Below are positions 43,311-52,811 of a stretch of DNA of 64,000 bases, piece after piece; position 1 is the stretch's first letter, and the number at the start of each line of letters is the position of its first letter. The notes under the pieces are model-generated. The model made no database searches. It saw only the letters and a program-made list of their open reading frames with translations, and was not told where the DNA came from. The position numbers were made by a program, and so were the translations under genes. This stretch comes from Arcobacter roscoffensis (GTDB taxonomy: Bacteria; Campylobacterota; Campylobacteria; Campylobacterales; Arcobacteraceae): NCBI RefSeq assembly GCF_024267655.1, contig NZ_CP100595.1, positions 1,240,001 through 1,304,000 of the forward strand. The letters are read 5' to 3'.

Positions 43311-43330
43311 GTAATTTTACTTAACTTTTA
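43301..43330. terminator. Bidirectional hairpin over the ridA-like stop codon
   Basis: A perfect 14-bp inverted repeat TAAAAGTTAAGTAA / TTACTTAACTTTTA with a TT centre. It covers the stop codon of the ridA-like gene and ends 4 bp from the end of the converging diguanylate cyclase gene. Confidence 0.65.
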
Positions 43331-43334
43331 TCTT

Positions 43335-44798
43335 TTAAAGATGTCTTTGTCTTATGATACAGTTCTTACCATTACTCTTGGCGCTATAAAGTAGTTTATC
43401 TGCTTCATTTAGCATAAAGTCTAAGCTATCTTTATTTTTTCTCTTAGCTAGCCCTGAACTTATAGTATATTTTATTTTATCACCATTATATATTAAAAAG
43501 TCATTTTCTATGGATTCTCTTATTTTTTCACTAAGTTCATATGCCTTTTCTTCATTTAAGTCATAATAAACTATTGCAAACTCTTCTCCACCCAGTCGAC
43601 CAAAAACATATTTACCATCTAATAAATCAGTTACTTTATTTGTAAAGTGTTTTAAAACTTCATCACCTGCTGGATGTCCATATGTATCATTTATAGTTTT
43701 AAAGTTATCAATATCAATCATTAAAACAGCTAAGTCTTTTTGTGTATTAGCTGAAAGATTAAATAGTTTATTTGCCTCATAGAAAAACATTCTTCTATTA
43801 CTTATTTTAGTTAATTCATCAGTTTGTGAAAGGTATTTTAACTTTTCGTTTGATTCTTTCAACTTTTGCGTTTTTAAATCAATCTCTTTTGCTAATCTTT
43901 TATTATATTTTTGTAATATTTTGATATTTACATATATAAGTAAAAGAAGAACAAATAAGAATGTAGTAGTTATAATATTATAAAAAACAATAGTTTCTTT
44001 TCCTTTTTTCATAAAGTCCCTGTTGTTTTTTAATGAAAATGTAACTAAATGTGTTTTATCAAAACTATAATATTCAATATAATTTATGATTGTGTCTGAT
44101 TCTTTTAATGTACTTACTTTTATATCTTTGATATAAATTGATCTTTCATCTTGATACTCTTCTAAGTGATTAGTTTTATCTAAAATATCTATATTTTTAA
44201 ATGATTTATTTAATTTAGATAAACTTTTCTTAGTTATTTCTTTCCCTGAATATAAATAACCATTAGGTTTTGCTCTACTATCACTTGTTGAAATTTCATT
44301 TTTTGTGATGATAAAATATCTATTTTGATACTCTAGGATCTCTTTTTTAAATAAATTAGATATATTCTTTTTATTTAAGAATTTTTTTATTAGTTCTAAT
44401 TCAAAGCTTTTTTTATCTTTTAAAAAATTAGAGTTTATATAGCTTGAGTAAATAGGCGTATTATTAATATTTGTAAATAACATAAAATCAAGATTTAAAT
44501 CTTCTAAAGTATTAGAGCCTTCTCTAAAGTTTTCATTTATATACTCACTATTTTTATCATTTATAAATCTGTATGTAGCATCCCAATAAGCATAATCTAC
44601 TGTTATACTTTCCACTCTTGATAACTCATTATCAATTATAGTTAAAAAAGAGTTGATGTTTTTTTTATTTTGTTCATCTTCAATATTTTCAAACTTAACT
44701 GTAAAAAAACTGTAACTTAAAGTATAGAATACAACTACAAGTATTGTAATAAATAGTACAGCTAAATATGAATTTGTTTTAAGAAGTAATGTTTTCAT
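43335..44798 (-). CDS. Membrane diguanylate cyclase with periplasmic CHASE4-like sensor
   Basis: 487 residues. Membrane helices at about 12-33 and 262-284 bracket a periplasmic region of about 230 residues whose start (VDYAYWDATYRFINDKN, LDFMLFTNINNTPIY) fits CHASE4. A short coiled coil leads to a GGDEF domain with DELTKISNRR, FKTINDTYGHPAGDEVL and the active site GRLGGEEF. The RxxD inhibitory site upstream is not present. It makes cyclic di-GMP. It abuts the small gene at 44798. Confidence 0.88.
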   Translation of the reverse strand: MKTLLLKTNSYLAVLFITILVVVFYTLSYSFFTVKFENIEDEQNKKNINSFLTIIDNELSRVESITVDYAYWDATYRFINDKNSEYINENFREGSNTLEDLNLDFMLFTNINNTPIYSSYINSNFLKDKKSFELELIKKFLNKKNISNLFKKEILEYQNRYFIITKNEISTSDSRAKPNGYLYSGKEITKKSLSKLNKSFKNIDILDKTNHLEEYQDERSIYIKDIKVSTLKESDTIINYIEYYSFDKTHLVTFSLKNNRDFMKKGKETIVFYNIITTTFLFVLLLLIYVNIKILQKYNKRLAKEIDLKTQKLKESNEKLKYLSQTDELTKISNRRMFFYEANKLFNLSANTQKDLAVLMIDIDNFKTINDTYGHPAGDEVLKHFTNKVTDLLDGKYVFGRLGGEEFAIVYYDLNEEKAYELSEKIRESIENDFLIYNGDKIKYTISSGLAKRKNKDSLDFMLNEADKLLYSAKSNGKNCIIRQRHL

Positions 44799-45064
44799 TA
44801 CTGGTGTTCATGCTCTTTTATATTTGAAATAATCTTTTCATAAATTTTTTCATACTCTTCTTGTGGGATGCTATCTTCTTCTATTACAGCTAGAATATTT
44901 TGAAGTTCAACTAAAAATGATTCCATTTCTTTTATTGCATCTATATCATCTTGCGTTTCAACACCTTTTTCAAGTAATGTATGAAGATCTTCCACATAAT
45001 GTTCTACTTCGGGAATCATTCCATTTTCAACTAGGTCTTTTAGCTTATTTTTTATTTCTGACAT
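44798..45064 (-). CDS. Uncharacterised 88-residue acidic helical protein
   Basis: No family recognised. It is acidic, predicted mostly helical and lacks Cys, with segments IPEVEHYVEDLHTLLEKG and SFLVELQNILAVIEED. The stop shares its last base with the start of the diguanylate cyclase gene, so they are co-translated; it may modulate that enzyme. AAAGGATTTTAA precedes the start. Confidence 0.6.
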   Translation of the reverse strand: MSEIKNKLKDLVENGMIPEVEHYVEDLHTLLEKGVETQDDIDAIKEMESFLVELQNILAVIEEDSIPQEEYEKIYEKIISNIKEHEHQ

Positions 45065-45172
45065 TTAAAATCCTTTATTTTACTGATTATATAATATTTT
45101 TTATAAATTGTTATATAACTAGTTTAAGAACAATTACTGTACAATTTTTTTATTATTATTTAAGGTGTTTTT

Positions 45173-47020
45173 GTGAGAAAAAATATTATTTTACAGTTTG
45201 TTGTTATGGTTGTTTTATTAGCAATAGTTATTACCGCATTAAGTCTATATAATTTAAGAAATATTGGTATTAAATCTGCAATTCATAATGCTCAGGCAAT
45301 TTCAGAAGTTGTAAAAAGCGGTTTAACTTCTCATATGTTAAACAACAATATGCATCAAGTGGACACTTTTATAGATTCAGTATCTAATATGAACAATGTA
45401 AAAAACATATGGCTAGTTAGAGGTGAGCCTGTAAATAAACAGTTTGATAGAGTTGATAAGACGAAATTACCTAAAGATGCACTAGACAAAAGTGTATTAT
45501 TAACTGGAAAAATGCAATATAAAATAGAAGAAACTTTTACAACTACCTCAGTTAGAGTTACAATTCCTTATAATGCAATTGCAATTAAAAATGTGGATTG
45601 TTTAAAATGTCATAATGTAGACCCAGGTGAGACTTTGGGTGCAGTATCCTTAGAACTTGATATTAGTGCTTTAAAACAAATTGGGATTGAATCAATTTAT
45701 ATAATAACGTTAGTCGTACTTTTTGCAATTTTGATTATTGTATATCTTTCAAGAAGAATTTTAAAACCATATATAGTTTTATTTGAAAAGTTTAGTGTAA
45801 ATATAAGTAATGCAGTTCAAGGAAAATTTAAAAAAATCAGTACACCAACTGGTCTTACTAAAGATATGCTTTCTTTAACTGATGAATACAATAAATTAAT
45901 GGTAAACTTTAAAGATACATCAATTGATATTGAACAAAAACTACATGGATTTATTGGCTACAAAACAGGTCAACATGGAAAAGATCCATTAAATGAATCA
46001 AAAGAGATTATTGATAATTTATCAAATCTTTATCAGTTTAAAAAAGAGATTGAACTTGATGACTCAAGGGATGAAATATATCAAAGGCTATCACAAGTAT
46101 TCTCAAATAAGTTTAATCTAAAAGCTTTTAACTTTATAGAAATAGAAATGACTAAAAATAAAATGACTACTGTTGTTGAAAAAGGTGATATGTTTTGTTG
46201 TAAAACTACTTTAGAAGAAACTCCTGAGGTTTGTAGGGCAGCAAGAACTAAAAATGATGTAATATCAATGGATTTTCATAACACTTGTCCGTACTTTGAA
46301 AAAGAGGATCTTTTTTATTATTGTACAAATGTTGCAATTAGTAAAAATGTTAATCTTATTATAAACTTTGTATTTGAAAATAAAGAAGATTTAGAAGAAT
46401 TAAAATCTCAAATTACATTTATTAAAAGTTATATAAATGAAGCTGCACCTTCACTTGAAGTTAAACTTCTTATGAAAGCATTACAAGAATCAGCATTTAC
46501 AGATGGTCTAACAGGGCTTTATAATAGAAAATTCTTAGAAGAACATACTAAAAAACTTATTCCACATGCAAAAAGAGAAGATATTAATATTGGTGTTTTA
46601 ATGCTAGACATGGATCACTTTAAAGCTGTAAATGATGAATATGGACATGATATAGGTGATAAAGTATTAAAAGAGTTAGCTATTATTTTAGATGAAAATG
46701 TAAGAGAATCAGATTTAGTTATTAGATATGGTGGTGAAGAGTTTATTGTTCTTTTAGTTGGAGTTAATAGTGAAGAAGATGCTTTAAGTGTTGCAAATAA
46801 AATTTCTAAAAAAGTTAGAGAAAATGAAATAGATGTATACGCAGGAGCTAAGCTTAAAAAGACAATCAGTACAGGATTATCAATGTTCCCACAAGACTCA
46901 TCAAACTTTAATTCAGTTATTAAAAATGCAGATATTGCATTATATGAAGCAAAAAGTACAGGTAGAGATAAAGTTGTAAGATTTAAAGAAGAGCAGGTAT
47001 CTAGTGTAGATTTATTTTAG
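45173..47020 (+). CDS. Diguanylate cyclase with periplasmic haem-c motif and Cys-rich cytoplasmic domain
   Basis: 615 residues from a GTG start (AAGGTG nine bases upstream). Helices at about 4-24 and 170-193 enclose a periplasmic domain carrying Cys143-Leu-Lys-Cys146-His147, a CxxCH site for covalent haem c. A region (about 270-430) contains many cysteines: FCCKTTLEETPEVC, NTCPYF and YYCTN, possibly a metal or redox site. The GGDEF domain has GGEEF as active site and an RESD inhibitory site before it. It probably makes cyclic di-GMP in answer to a redox or gas signal sensed by the haem. Confidence 0.86.
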   Translation: MRKNIILQFVVMVVLLAIVITALSLYNLRNIGIKSAIHNAQAISEVVKSGLTSHMLNNNMHQVDTFIDSVSNMNNVKNIWLVRGEPVNKQFDRVDKTKLPKDALDKSVLLTGKMQYKIEETFTTTSVRVTIPYNAIAIKNVDCLKCHNVDPGETLGAVSLELDISALKQIGIESIYIITLVVLFAILIIVYLSRRILKPYIVLFEKFSVNISNAVQGKFKKISTPTGLTKDMLSLTDEYNKLMVNFKDTSIDIEQKLHGFIGYKTGQHGKDPLNESKEIIDNLSNLYQFKKEIELDDSRDEIYQRLSQVFSNKFNLKAFNFIEIEMTKNKMTTVVEKGDMFCCKTTLEETPEVCRAARTKNDVISMDFHNTCPYFEKEDLFYYCTNVAISKNVNLIINFVFENKEDLEELKSQITFIKSYINEAAPSLEVKLLMKALQESAFTDGLTGLYNRKFLEEHTKKLIPHAKREDINIGVLMLDMDHFKAVNDEYGHDIGDKVLKELAIILDENVRESDLVIRYGGEEFIVLLVGVNSEEDALSVANKISKKVRENEIDVYAGAKLKKTISTGLSMFPQDSSNFNSVIKNADIALYEAKSTGRDKVVRFKEEQVSSVDLF

Positions 47021-47024
47021 TATA

Positions 47025-47046
47025 AACTAAGGGTAAAACCTTAGTT
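47025..47046. terminator. Bidirectional hairpin
   Basis: AACTAAGG / CCTTAGTT with a GTAAAA loop between the ends of the converging cyclase and RraA-like genes; it touches the stop codon of the latter. Confidence 0.55.
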
Positions 47047-47527
47047 ACACTAACTTTTCTTTTGAGATAACTATACCGTCATTATCAGCATAAATATAAT
47101 CACCTCTATTAAAAGTTAAACCCTCGAAGCTTATTTCTTCACCTCTTGAAGATTCAGTCTTATCAAAGTTTCTTAAAGGACAAGTACCGATTGCGAATAA
47201 TCCAACATTAATATTTTTAGTTTCATCAGTATCTCTTACATATCCATTTAAAATGATAGCTTGCCAGTTGTTTTTTGCTGCAAAAGCCATAAGTTTATCA
47301 CCTACAACTCCAAAAAATTCTTGTGCATTATCAACAACTACAATTCTACCTTCACCATCTTCATCTCTTAGCATTTCTAAAAGTCTAAAGTTACTTTTAT
47401 CAAGTTTTACTGTTTCAATTTGTCCATAAAATCTTTTTAAACCACCATAATTTTTAAATTTTGGTGATAAAATCTGTAATTTTTTATCTTGGTTTTCATC
47501 ACATAAATCAGCTGTGTGTATATTCAT
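47045..47527 (-). CDS. RraA family protein
   Basis: 160 residues with the RraA signature: FYGQIETVKL, 'GRIVVVDNAQEFFGVVGDKLMAFAAKNNWQAIILNGYVRD' across the middle (about 75-115), and NRGDYIYADNDGIVIS. RraA proteins bind and inhibit RNase E in enterics; members with the GxxRD-like motif (GYVRD) can act as hydroxy-oxo-glutarate aldolases. Campylobacterota lack a classical RNase E, so the role here is uncertain. Ribosome-binding site AAGGAG precedes the ATG. Confidence 0.85.
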   Translation of the reverse strand: MNIHTADLCDENQDKKLQILSPKFKNYGGLKRFYGQIETVKLDKSNFRLLEMLRDEDGEGRIVVVDNAQEFFGVVGDKLMAFAAKNNWQAIILNGYVRDTDETKNINVGLFAIGTCPLRNFDKTESSRGEEISFEGLTFNRGDYIYADNDGIVISKEKLV

Positions 47528-47726
47528 ATATTCTCCTTAATAGTTTCTTCCCATAGGTGCAATAGTAGTAGAAAAAAATGTATAAAAAGTGTAAACATTA
47601 AAAAAACATTAAAAAAAAATATTAATTTAAAAGAATAAGTAAAATAGTAACACTTGTGATAAAAAATATCATATACTTTACAGATAAATAAGTTATAATT
47701 TCAAAAATCTTAATCAAGGGTATTAT

Positions 47727-48209
47727 ATGGATATTGCTTTAACTACACCAGCACTATTATTTCCAGCTATTTCATTATTGTTATTAGCTTATACAAGTAG
47801 GTTTTTAACAACAGCTCAGCTTATCAGAGGACTTAGTGCAAATGCAAGAGATGGGAAAGTACCAAAAGCATCAAAACAAATAAAGAATTTAAAAAAAAGA
47901 GTTGACTTAATCAAATTAATGCAAATACTTGGCGTTTTATCTCTTCTTCTTTGTACCTTTTCAATGTTTTTACTTTTTTTAGAGTTTAAGACATTTGGGA
48001 ATATTATTTTTGGAGTTAGTTTAATTTTGATGTGTGCTTCTTTAATTACTGCTATTTTTGAAATATCTATTTCAACAGGTGCAATCGAAATAGAACTTGA
48101 AGGTATTAAAAAATATTCAAAGGAGCATAAGAAAACTAAAGATGCTGATCTTGATATAAAAGAAGTACAAGAAGAAATTCAAACACAGCTAAAGAAAGAA
48201 GAAAAGTAA
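47727..48209 (+). CDS. DUF2721 membrane protein (second copy)
   Basis: 160 residues: hydrophobic N-terminus (TTPALLFPAISLLLLAYTSRFLTTAQLIR), a basic loop (KQIKNLKKRVDLIK), two membrane helices (about 70-120) and a charged tail. Same architecture as the protein at 39019-39498 but more divergent. It starts a unit with the methyltransferase gene 2 bp downstream. Confidence 0.75.
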   Translation: MDIALTTPALLFPAISLLLLAYTSRFLTTAQLIRGLSANARDGKVPKASKQIKNLKKRVDLIKLMQILGVLSLLLCTFSMFLLFLEFKTFGNIIFGVSLILMCASLITAIFEISISTGAIEIELEGIKKYSKEHKKTKDADLDIKEVQEEIQTQLKKEEK

Positions 48210-48211
48210 TT

Positions 48212-49144
48212 ATGAAAAAATTCACAAGAAATGCTATGTTTGAAATCTTAGAGTATTTACAAGATATTTTAAAAAAAAGCAGTGAGGCACAAATAGAAGT
48301 TTTAAACCCTGATTATGGAGTTGATTTATATGCAGGCGAGATAATAAAACTTGATGAAGAGTATATTTATCATTCATATAAAGCTTGGAGTGATTTAAGT
48401 GAGCTTTTGTATTGTAAACTTTTAACACCAAGTATTAAATCTAAATACACAGTAGTATTAACTTTTGTAAAGATAAATAAAAAAGAGTCTTTTCATAATA
48501 CAAAAATTAATGATATAAGTGAAAAGTATGGGGAAGACTCTATTTTTTTTAGAATAAATAAAAATGAAGAACCAGCATTTTTATACTATTATAAACAAGC
48601 ACTTTTAAATGCAAAAATACAAGAGAAAAAAAACATATTAAATTTAGGTATAAATAAAGCAGATGAGTTTGCTTTGATAAGTAAACTTTTATCAAAAGAT
48701 GAACTATCACAAAAACAGTTTTTTGGGATTGATTTTTCAAAAACAGCAATAAACTACTCAAAACAAAGATTTCCCCAAGAAAATTTTAAATTTTATGCCC
48801 ATGATATAAATGATTTAAAAAGTTTAAATCTAAAAAAAGCTGATTTGATTATTTCTATTGGAACATTGCAAAGTACAACACTTAATTTTAAAGAGTTATT
48901 TATGGATATTTTCCAAAATCATCTTGAAGAAAATGGGGCTATAATTTTAGGCTTTCCAAATTGTAGATGGCACGACACACAGATGATTTATGGTGCAAAA
49001 GCTGCAAATTATTCATTTTCCGAACAATCAGTGTTATATAAAGATGTATATTTCTGTAAAAAATATTTACAACAAAAAAAATATAGAGTTACACTTACTG
49101 GAAAGAATTATCTTTTCTTAACTGCAACATCAATAAAGAAATAA
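48212..49144 (+). CDS. Class I SAM-dependent methyltransferase-like protein
   Basis: 310 residues. The SAM-binding region is in the middle: NILNLGINKADEF (degenerate motif I), FFGIDFSKTAINYSKQRF (motif II) and ADLIISIGTLQST (motif IV). The glycine-rich loop is weak (LGIN). The N-terminal 120 residues have no recognised domain. The C-terminal part (FCKKYLQQKKYRVTLTG) fits the end of the fold. Activity cannot be predicted with confidence. Confidence 0.65.
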   Translation: MKKFTRNAMFEILEYLQDILKKSSEAQIEVLNPDYGVDLYAGEIIKLDEEYIYHSYKAWSDLSELLYCKLLTPSIKSKYTVVLTFVKINKKESFHNTKINDISEKYGEDSIFFRINKNEEPAFLYYYKQALLNAKIQEKKNILNLGINKADEFALISKLLSKDELSQKQFFGIDFSKTAINYSKQRFPQENFKFYAHDINDLKSLNLKKADLIISIGTLQSTTLNFKELFMDIFQNHLEENGAIILGFPNCRWHDTQMIYGAKAANYSFSEQSVLYKDVYFCKKYLQQKKYRVTLTGKNYLFLTATSIKK

Positions 49145-49206
49145 AATGTTTGTTTATTGCTACGCTTTTATGTTACAATTTATGAAATTTAACCAAGGAG
49201 TGTATT

Positions 49207-49491
49207 ATGCCTAGTAAACACATTGAAATAAAAACATTTAAATTAGCTCACAGTTCTGATGATACTGTAAAAATTGAGCACGTTGAAAAACCATACGGTG
49301 AGTATAGTAGTCCTGTTGTTAGTATTGCAATTTATTCTCACGGTAAAGAAAAAACAGCAGAAGTTGAAATTCCTTATGAAAATATTGAAGAGTTTTTTAA
49401 AGCTTTAAATGAGTCAGTTGCTATGTGTGATTCTATTCCTAGAAGTGAACTTCATGGTGAACTAAATGCCAATGTAGGTGGCGGAGCTTAA
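49207..49491 (+). CDS. Uncharacterised 94-residue protein
   Basis: I do not recognise the family. It is a soluble alpha/beta protein with KHIEIKTFKLAHSSDDTVKIEHVEKP and a helix EEFFKALNESVAMCDS, ending in a glycine-rich NVGGGA tail. It has its own promoter region (TACAAT-like -10) and a good AAGGAG site. It is followed by a promoter and the Dsb genes. Confidence 0.6.
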   Translation: MPSKHIEIKTFKLAHSSDDTVKIEHVEKPYGEYSSPVVSIAIYSHGKEKTAEVEIPYENIEEFFKALNESVAMCDSIPRSELHGELNANVGGGA

Positions 49492-49583
49492 AACTTTATA
49501 AATTCTACTTATAACAATTATAATAAATTTATTGTTAACTAATCTTAGATATAATTTTCGAAAAATTATATCTAGGAGCTAAT

Positions 49584-50006
49584 TTGACTAAGTCAAACTT
49601 TTTAATTTTACTCTCTTTTATCACAGCCTGCATCGCAACAATGGGAAGCCTTTTTTTCTCAGAAGTTATGCAATTTGTACCGTGTAGTATGTGTTGGTAT
49701 CAAAGAATTTTTATGTATCCTCTTGTTTTAATATTTTTAGTAAACACACTTTATCCTGATAATAAAGTCTTCAAATATGCTATGCCAATAGTGGTAGTTG
49801 GTTTATTGTTTGCTATTTATCACAATTTACTAATGTTTGGGATTATTCCTGAAAGTGTAGTTCCTTGTGTTCAAGGTGTACCTTGCTCAACTGAGTATAT
49901 TAATTGGTTAGGTTTTATAACTATTCCATTTTTATCACTTAGTGCTTATTCTATAATATTTATCTTACTTTTAATGTATAAAAAGGAATTAAAAAATGAA
50001 AAATAA
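49584..50006 (+). CDS. DsbB/BdbC-type disulfide oxidoreductase
   Basis: 140 residues with four membrane helices from a TTG start (TAGGAG upstream). First cysteine pair Cys34-Ser-Met-Cys37 follows FVP and precedes WYQR, as in DsbB; second pair Cys95 and Cys101 (PCVQGVPC) lies in the second periplasmic loop. It reoxidises the DsbA-like partner with quinone. It overlaps that partner's gene by 11 bp. Confidence 0.88.
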   Translation: MTKSNFLILLSFITACIATMGSLFFSEVMQFVPCSMCWYQRIFMYPLVLIFLVNTLYPDNKVFKYAMPIVVVGLLFAIYHNLLMFGIIPESVVPCVQGVPCSTEYINWLGFITIPFLSLSAYSIIFILLLMYKKELKNEK

Positions 50007-50640
50007 ATCAGTAGTATTTATATCAATTTTCGTAATAGTAGCAGCTTTTATAGCAATGGTGTTTTTTTATCAACAAAAAACAACAAGTAGTATTGAAAAA
50101 CTATCTCATACAGATGCTCCTTTTATTAGAGATCATTCTACAAAATTTGGGGATAATAAAAAAGGCGTGTATGTAGTAGAATTTATTGATCCTGAATGTG
50201 AATCATGTGCTTTATATCATAAAGTAGTAAAAGAACTTTATCGAACTTACTATGAGGATATTCAACTGGTTGTAAGATATTTAGATAATCATACTAATTC
50301 AAAATTTGCAATTAGAGTTTTAGAGGCTTCAAAAAATCAAAACATGTATCAAGCAGTACTTGATAAGATTTATGAAACACAAAGAATTTGGGCGCAACAT
50401 AATAATGAAAAACCAGAACTTTTATGGGAAGAATTAAAAAGTGTTCCTTCTTTAGATGTGGAAAAATTAAAAGCAGATTTTGAAAATACAAATGTAGATA
50501 AAATCGTAAAAATTGATAGAGAAGATGCGACAAAATTGGGTGTTAGAGGAACTCCAACACTATTTGTAAATGGTGAAAAACTTCAAAGGTTATCATATCA
50601 AGATTTATTTGACTTAGTAGAATCAAAACTTTTTAAATAA
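49996..50640 (+). CDS. DsbA/BdbD-like thioredoxin-fold protein
   Basis: 214 residues, anchored by an N-terminal helix (about 6-25). The active site is Cys68-Glu-Ser-Cys71 in IDPECESCALYHK rather than the usual CPHC. A cis-Pro follows in GVRGTPTLFVNG. With DsbB-like it forms a disulfide relay; the Glu-Ser dipeptide should change its redox potential. The gene overlaps the DsbB-like gene, and a PhnD-like gene follows by 3 bp. Confidence 0.87.
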   Translation: MKNKSVVFISIFVIVAAFIAMVFFYQQKTTSSIEKLSHTDAPFIRDHSTKFGDNKKGVYVVEFIDPECESCALYHKVVKELYRTYYEDIQLVVRYLDNHTNSKFAIRVLEASKNQNMYQAVLDKIYETQRIWAQHNNEKPELLWEELKSVPSLDVEKLKADFENTNVDKIVKIDREDATKLGVRGTPTLFVNGEKLQRLSYQDLFDLVESKLFK

Positions 50641-50643
50641 AAA

Positions 50644-51504
50644 ATGATTAAAGTATTATTCTTTATATTTATTACCTCATTATTTATAAAGGCTGATAGT
50701 ATAAATATCGGTCTTTATGGTCTTGATAAAAAAGTAGCAAATGAAAAAACAGTAAAAAGACTTATGGAGAAGTTTCTAAGTGATATAAAAGGCTTAGAAA
50801 ACTTAGAAGTAAGTGTTACAACTTATTATGATGAGAAAATTTTAAAAGAAGATTACTTATTAAATAAACTTAATCTTTTTTATTTGACTCCAAGTTTATA
50901 TATAAAATATTTTAAATTTTTTAATGAAAATACAAAAGATTTGATTATTTTAAAAGACTCTGCAGATAATCATACTCAATATTTAAGTTTAGTAAATAAA
51001 ACTTCAAAAATAGAATCCTATAAACACTTAAATGATAAAAATGTAAGTTTTTATACTAATCATAATCTATCAAAACTCTGGTTTATAAAAAGATATTATG
51101 AGGAAACAAATAATAAGAATATAAGTTTTCATATAAAAGATTATGCAAATTTTAATCAACACAAAAAAATCTTAGATGTATATTTTAACAAATTAGATTT
51201 AGCTGTTGTTCCTTCTCATGTTTGGGAAATTGCAAAAAGTTTAAATCCTAAAATAGTGCAAAGAGTAGAAATATTTGATAAGTCTGAAAAGATCTTTCCT
51301 TCTGTAGTTGGACTTTTTAATAAAAACTATAATCAATCTATAATCAAAACTCATAAAGAGTATATCAATAATGAAAAAAATAAAGATAGAATTAAAAAGA
51401 TTTTAAGTCTGGTTCGTTATCAAACAGTAGAATCAATTGATAAAACAACATATAAGCAAGCCCATGAATTTTACAAAAAGTATGAAAAGTATTTTTATGA
51501 ATAA
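50644..51504 (+). CDS. PhnD-like periplasmic binding protein
   Basis: 286 residues with a signal peptide (IKVLFFIFITSLFIKA). It resembles the PhnD-type phosphonate/phosphite-binding fold: INIGLYGLDKKVANEKTV, 'LNLFYLTPSLYIKYF' and 'LDLAVVPSHVWEIAKSLNP'. It is divergent and has no adjacent ABC genes, so it may be a sensor or a helper of the disulfide pair encoded just upstream (3 bp away). The selenate-type binding protein at 10282 is a more typical relative. Confidence 0.68.
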   Translation: MIKVLFFIFITSLFIKADSINIGLYGLDKKVANEKTVKRLMEKFLSDIKGLENLEVSVTTYYDEKILKEDYLLNKLNLFYLTPSLYIKYFKFFNENTKDLIILKDSADNHTQYLSLVNKTSKIESYKHLNDKNVSFYTNHNLSKLWFIKRYYEETNNKNISFHIKDYANFNQHKKILDVYFNKLDLAVVPSHVWEIAKSLNPKIVQRVEIFDKSEKIFPSVVGLFNKNYNQSIIKTHKEYINNEKNKDRIKKILSLVRYQTVESIDKTTYKQAHEFYKKYEKYFYE

Positions 51505-51631
51505 ATAGAAGTTTATTTTTGTATCAGTTAATAACTTATACCTTTTAAGTATAGATTATATAGTAAAAAGATTAAGAAAAAGAGTGTATACTAATAAAAG
51601 TAATAAAGTTAAATATTAAAGGAAGCAGGGG

Positions 51632-52810
51632 ATGTCATTTTTAGAAAACCTAAAAGAGTTTTTTACTATTGCAAAGCAAACGAATTTTGATTTAGCACAA
51701 GTTTATGCACAAACACCAAATGGAGTTTATAGTACAGGTTTAGTTTTACTAGTGATTTTATTAGTTGTTCTATTTTTTATTAGAAGATCTATTAAAATCT
51801 CTTCAGCTGTTAAGTTAGCCTCACAAATTCAAAACTCAAAAGATATAAATGAGTATAATGAAAAGCTTGATAAGCTAGCAGCTGAGTTGCCTAAAAGAGG
51901 TCTTAAAGTTGCTCAAACTTTAAATGCTCAAAAAAATGAGATTTTAGAAAAAGAGTTAGAGCTTTTAGAAGAGTTAAATATCAAAGAAAAGATTGATAAG
52001 TATACACAAATAGCTTCAAAATATGAGTTAATAGCTAAAAACTCAAAGAAATATGCTATGAATGAATTAACTTCTTATTATGATCAAACAGCAAAAAAAC
52101 TACTTGAAGTAAATCTTATAGAAGATATTAATACTTATAGTAAAAATGCTGCTTTCAATGAAAATGATCTTGAATTTGTAAATAGTATAGTTAAGTATGC
52201 AAATACTACACCAAATCCTGATGAAATTTTAAATTCAGTAATAAAAGAGATAAACTCTTATAGTTATGCATATAATTTAGATTTAGTAAAGTTTACAAAA
52301 GCTTTAACTAAAGATGAATCAAAGCAAGTTTATGAGAACTGTACTAATAACTTAGAATTAGTTTTAACATCAGGTGAACATAAAGTATCAGAAATAGTTT
52401 TATCATATCTTTTAGAAGAAAATAAAGAAGATGTTTATAACTATATTTCTACTTTAGAAAATAAAACTTACCTAGAAGATTTATATCATAACTTATTTGC
52501 AAAAAAAGATGATATTGATTTAGATCTAGCTTTTGTTGCAAATGAGACAAAAACTAATGTAGATTATGCAAGTTTTATTGATAAAAAAATCACTGATAAC
52601 TGGAAAGATTTAAAACTTATGAAGCATATAATAAAAGCTCCACGAGTCTTAGAAACAATTGGACATGTAAGCTATAGATCTGTTTTAGAAAGAATTGAAA
52701 AACTTGAAACACAAGAAGAGAACAATAAAACAATTTTAGAGGCACTGCAAACTGCTAGAAGAGCTGAAGCTTTAGCTAAAGAAGCAAAAGATATAGCAAG
52801 GTCTAAATAG
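51632..52810 (+). CDS. Uncharacterised membrane-anchored helical protein
   Basis: 392 residues. A single membrane helix (about 34-55, VYSTGLVLLVILLVVLFFIRR) is followed by a long cytoplasmic helical region rich in Leu, Glu and Lys, with heptad-like stretches (EILEKELELLEELNIKEKI; ERIEKLETQEENNKTILEAL). No family recognised. It shares an operon (1-bp spacing) with a second small membrane/coiled-coil protein, suggesting a structural or scaffold pair. Confidence 0.62.
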   Translation: MSFLENLKEFFTIAKQTNFDLAQVYAQTPNGVYSTGLVLLVILLVVLFFIRRSIKISSAVKLASQIQNSKDINEYNEKLDKLAAELPKRGLKVAQTLNAQKNEILEKELELLEELNIKEKIDKYTQIASKYELIAKNSKKYAMNELTSYYDQTAKKLLEVNLIEDINTYSKNAAFNENDLEFVNSIVKYANTTPNPDEILNSVIKEINSYSYAYNLDLVKFTKALTKDESKQVYENCTNNLELVLTSGEHKVSEIVLSYLLEENKEDVYNYISTLENKTYLEDLYHNLFAKKDDIDLDLAFVANETKTNVDYASFIDKKITDNWKDLKLMKHIIKAPRVLETIGHVSYRSVLERIEKLETQEENNKTILEALQTARRAEALAKEAKDIARSK

Positions 52811-52811
52811 T

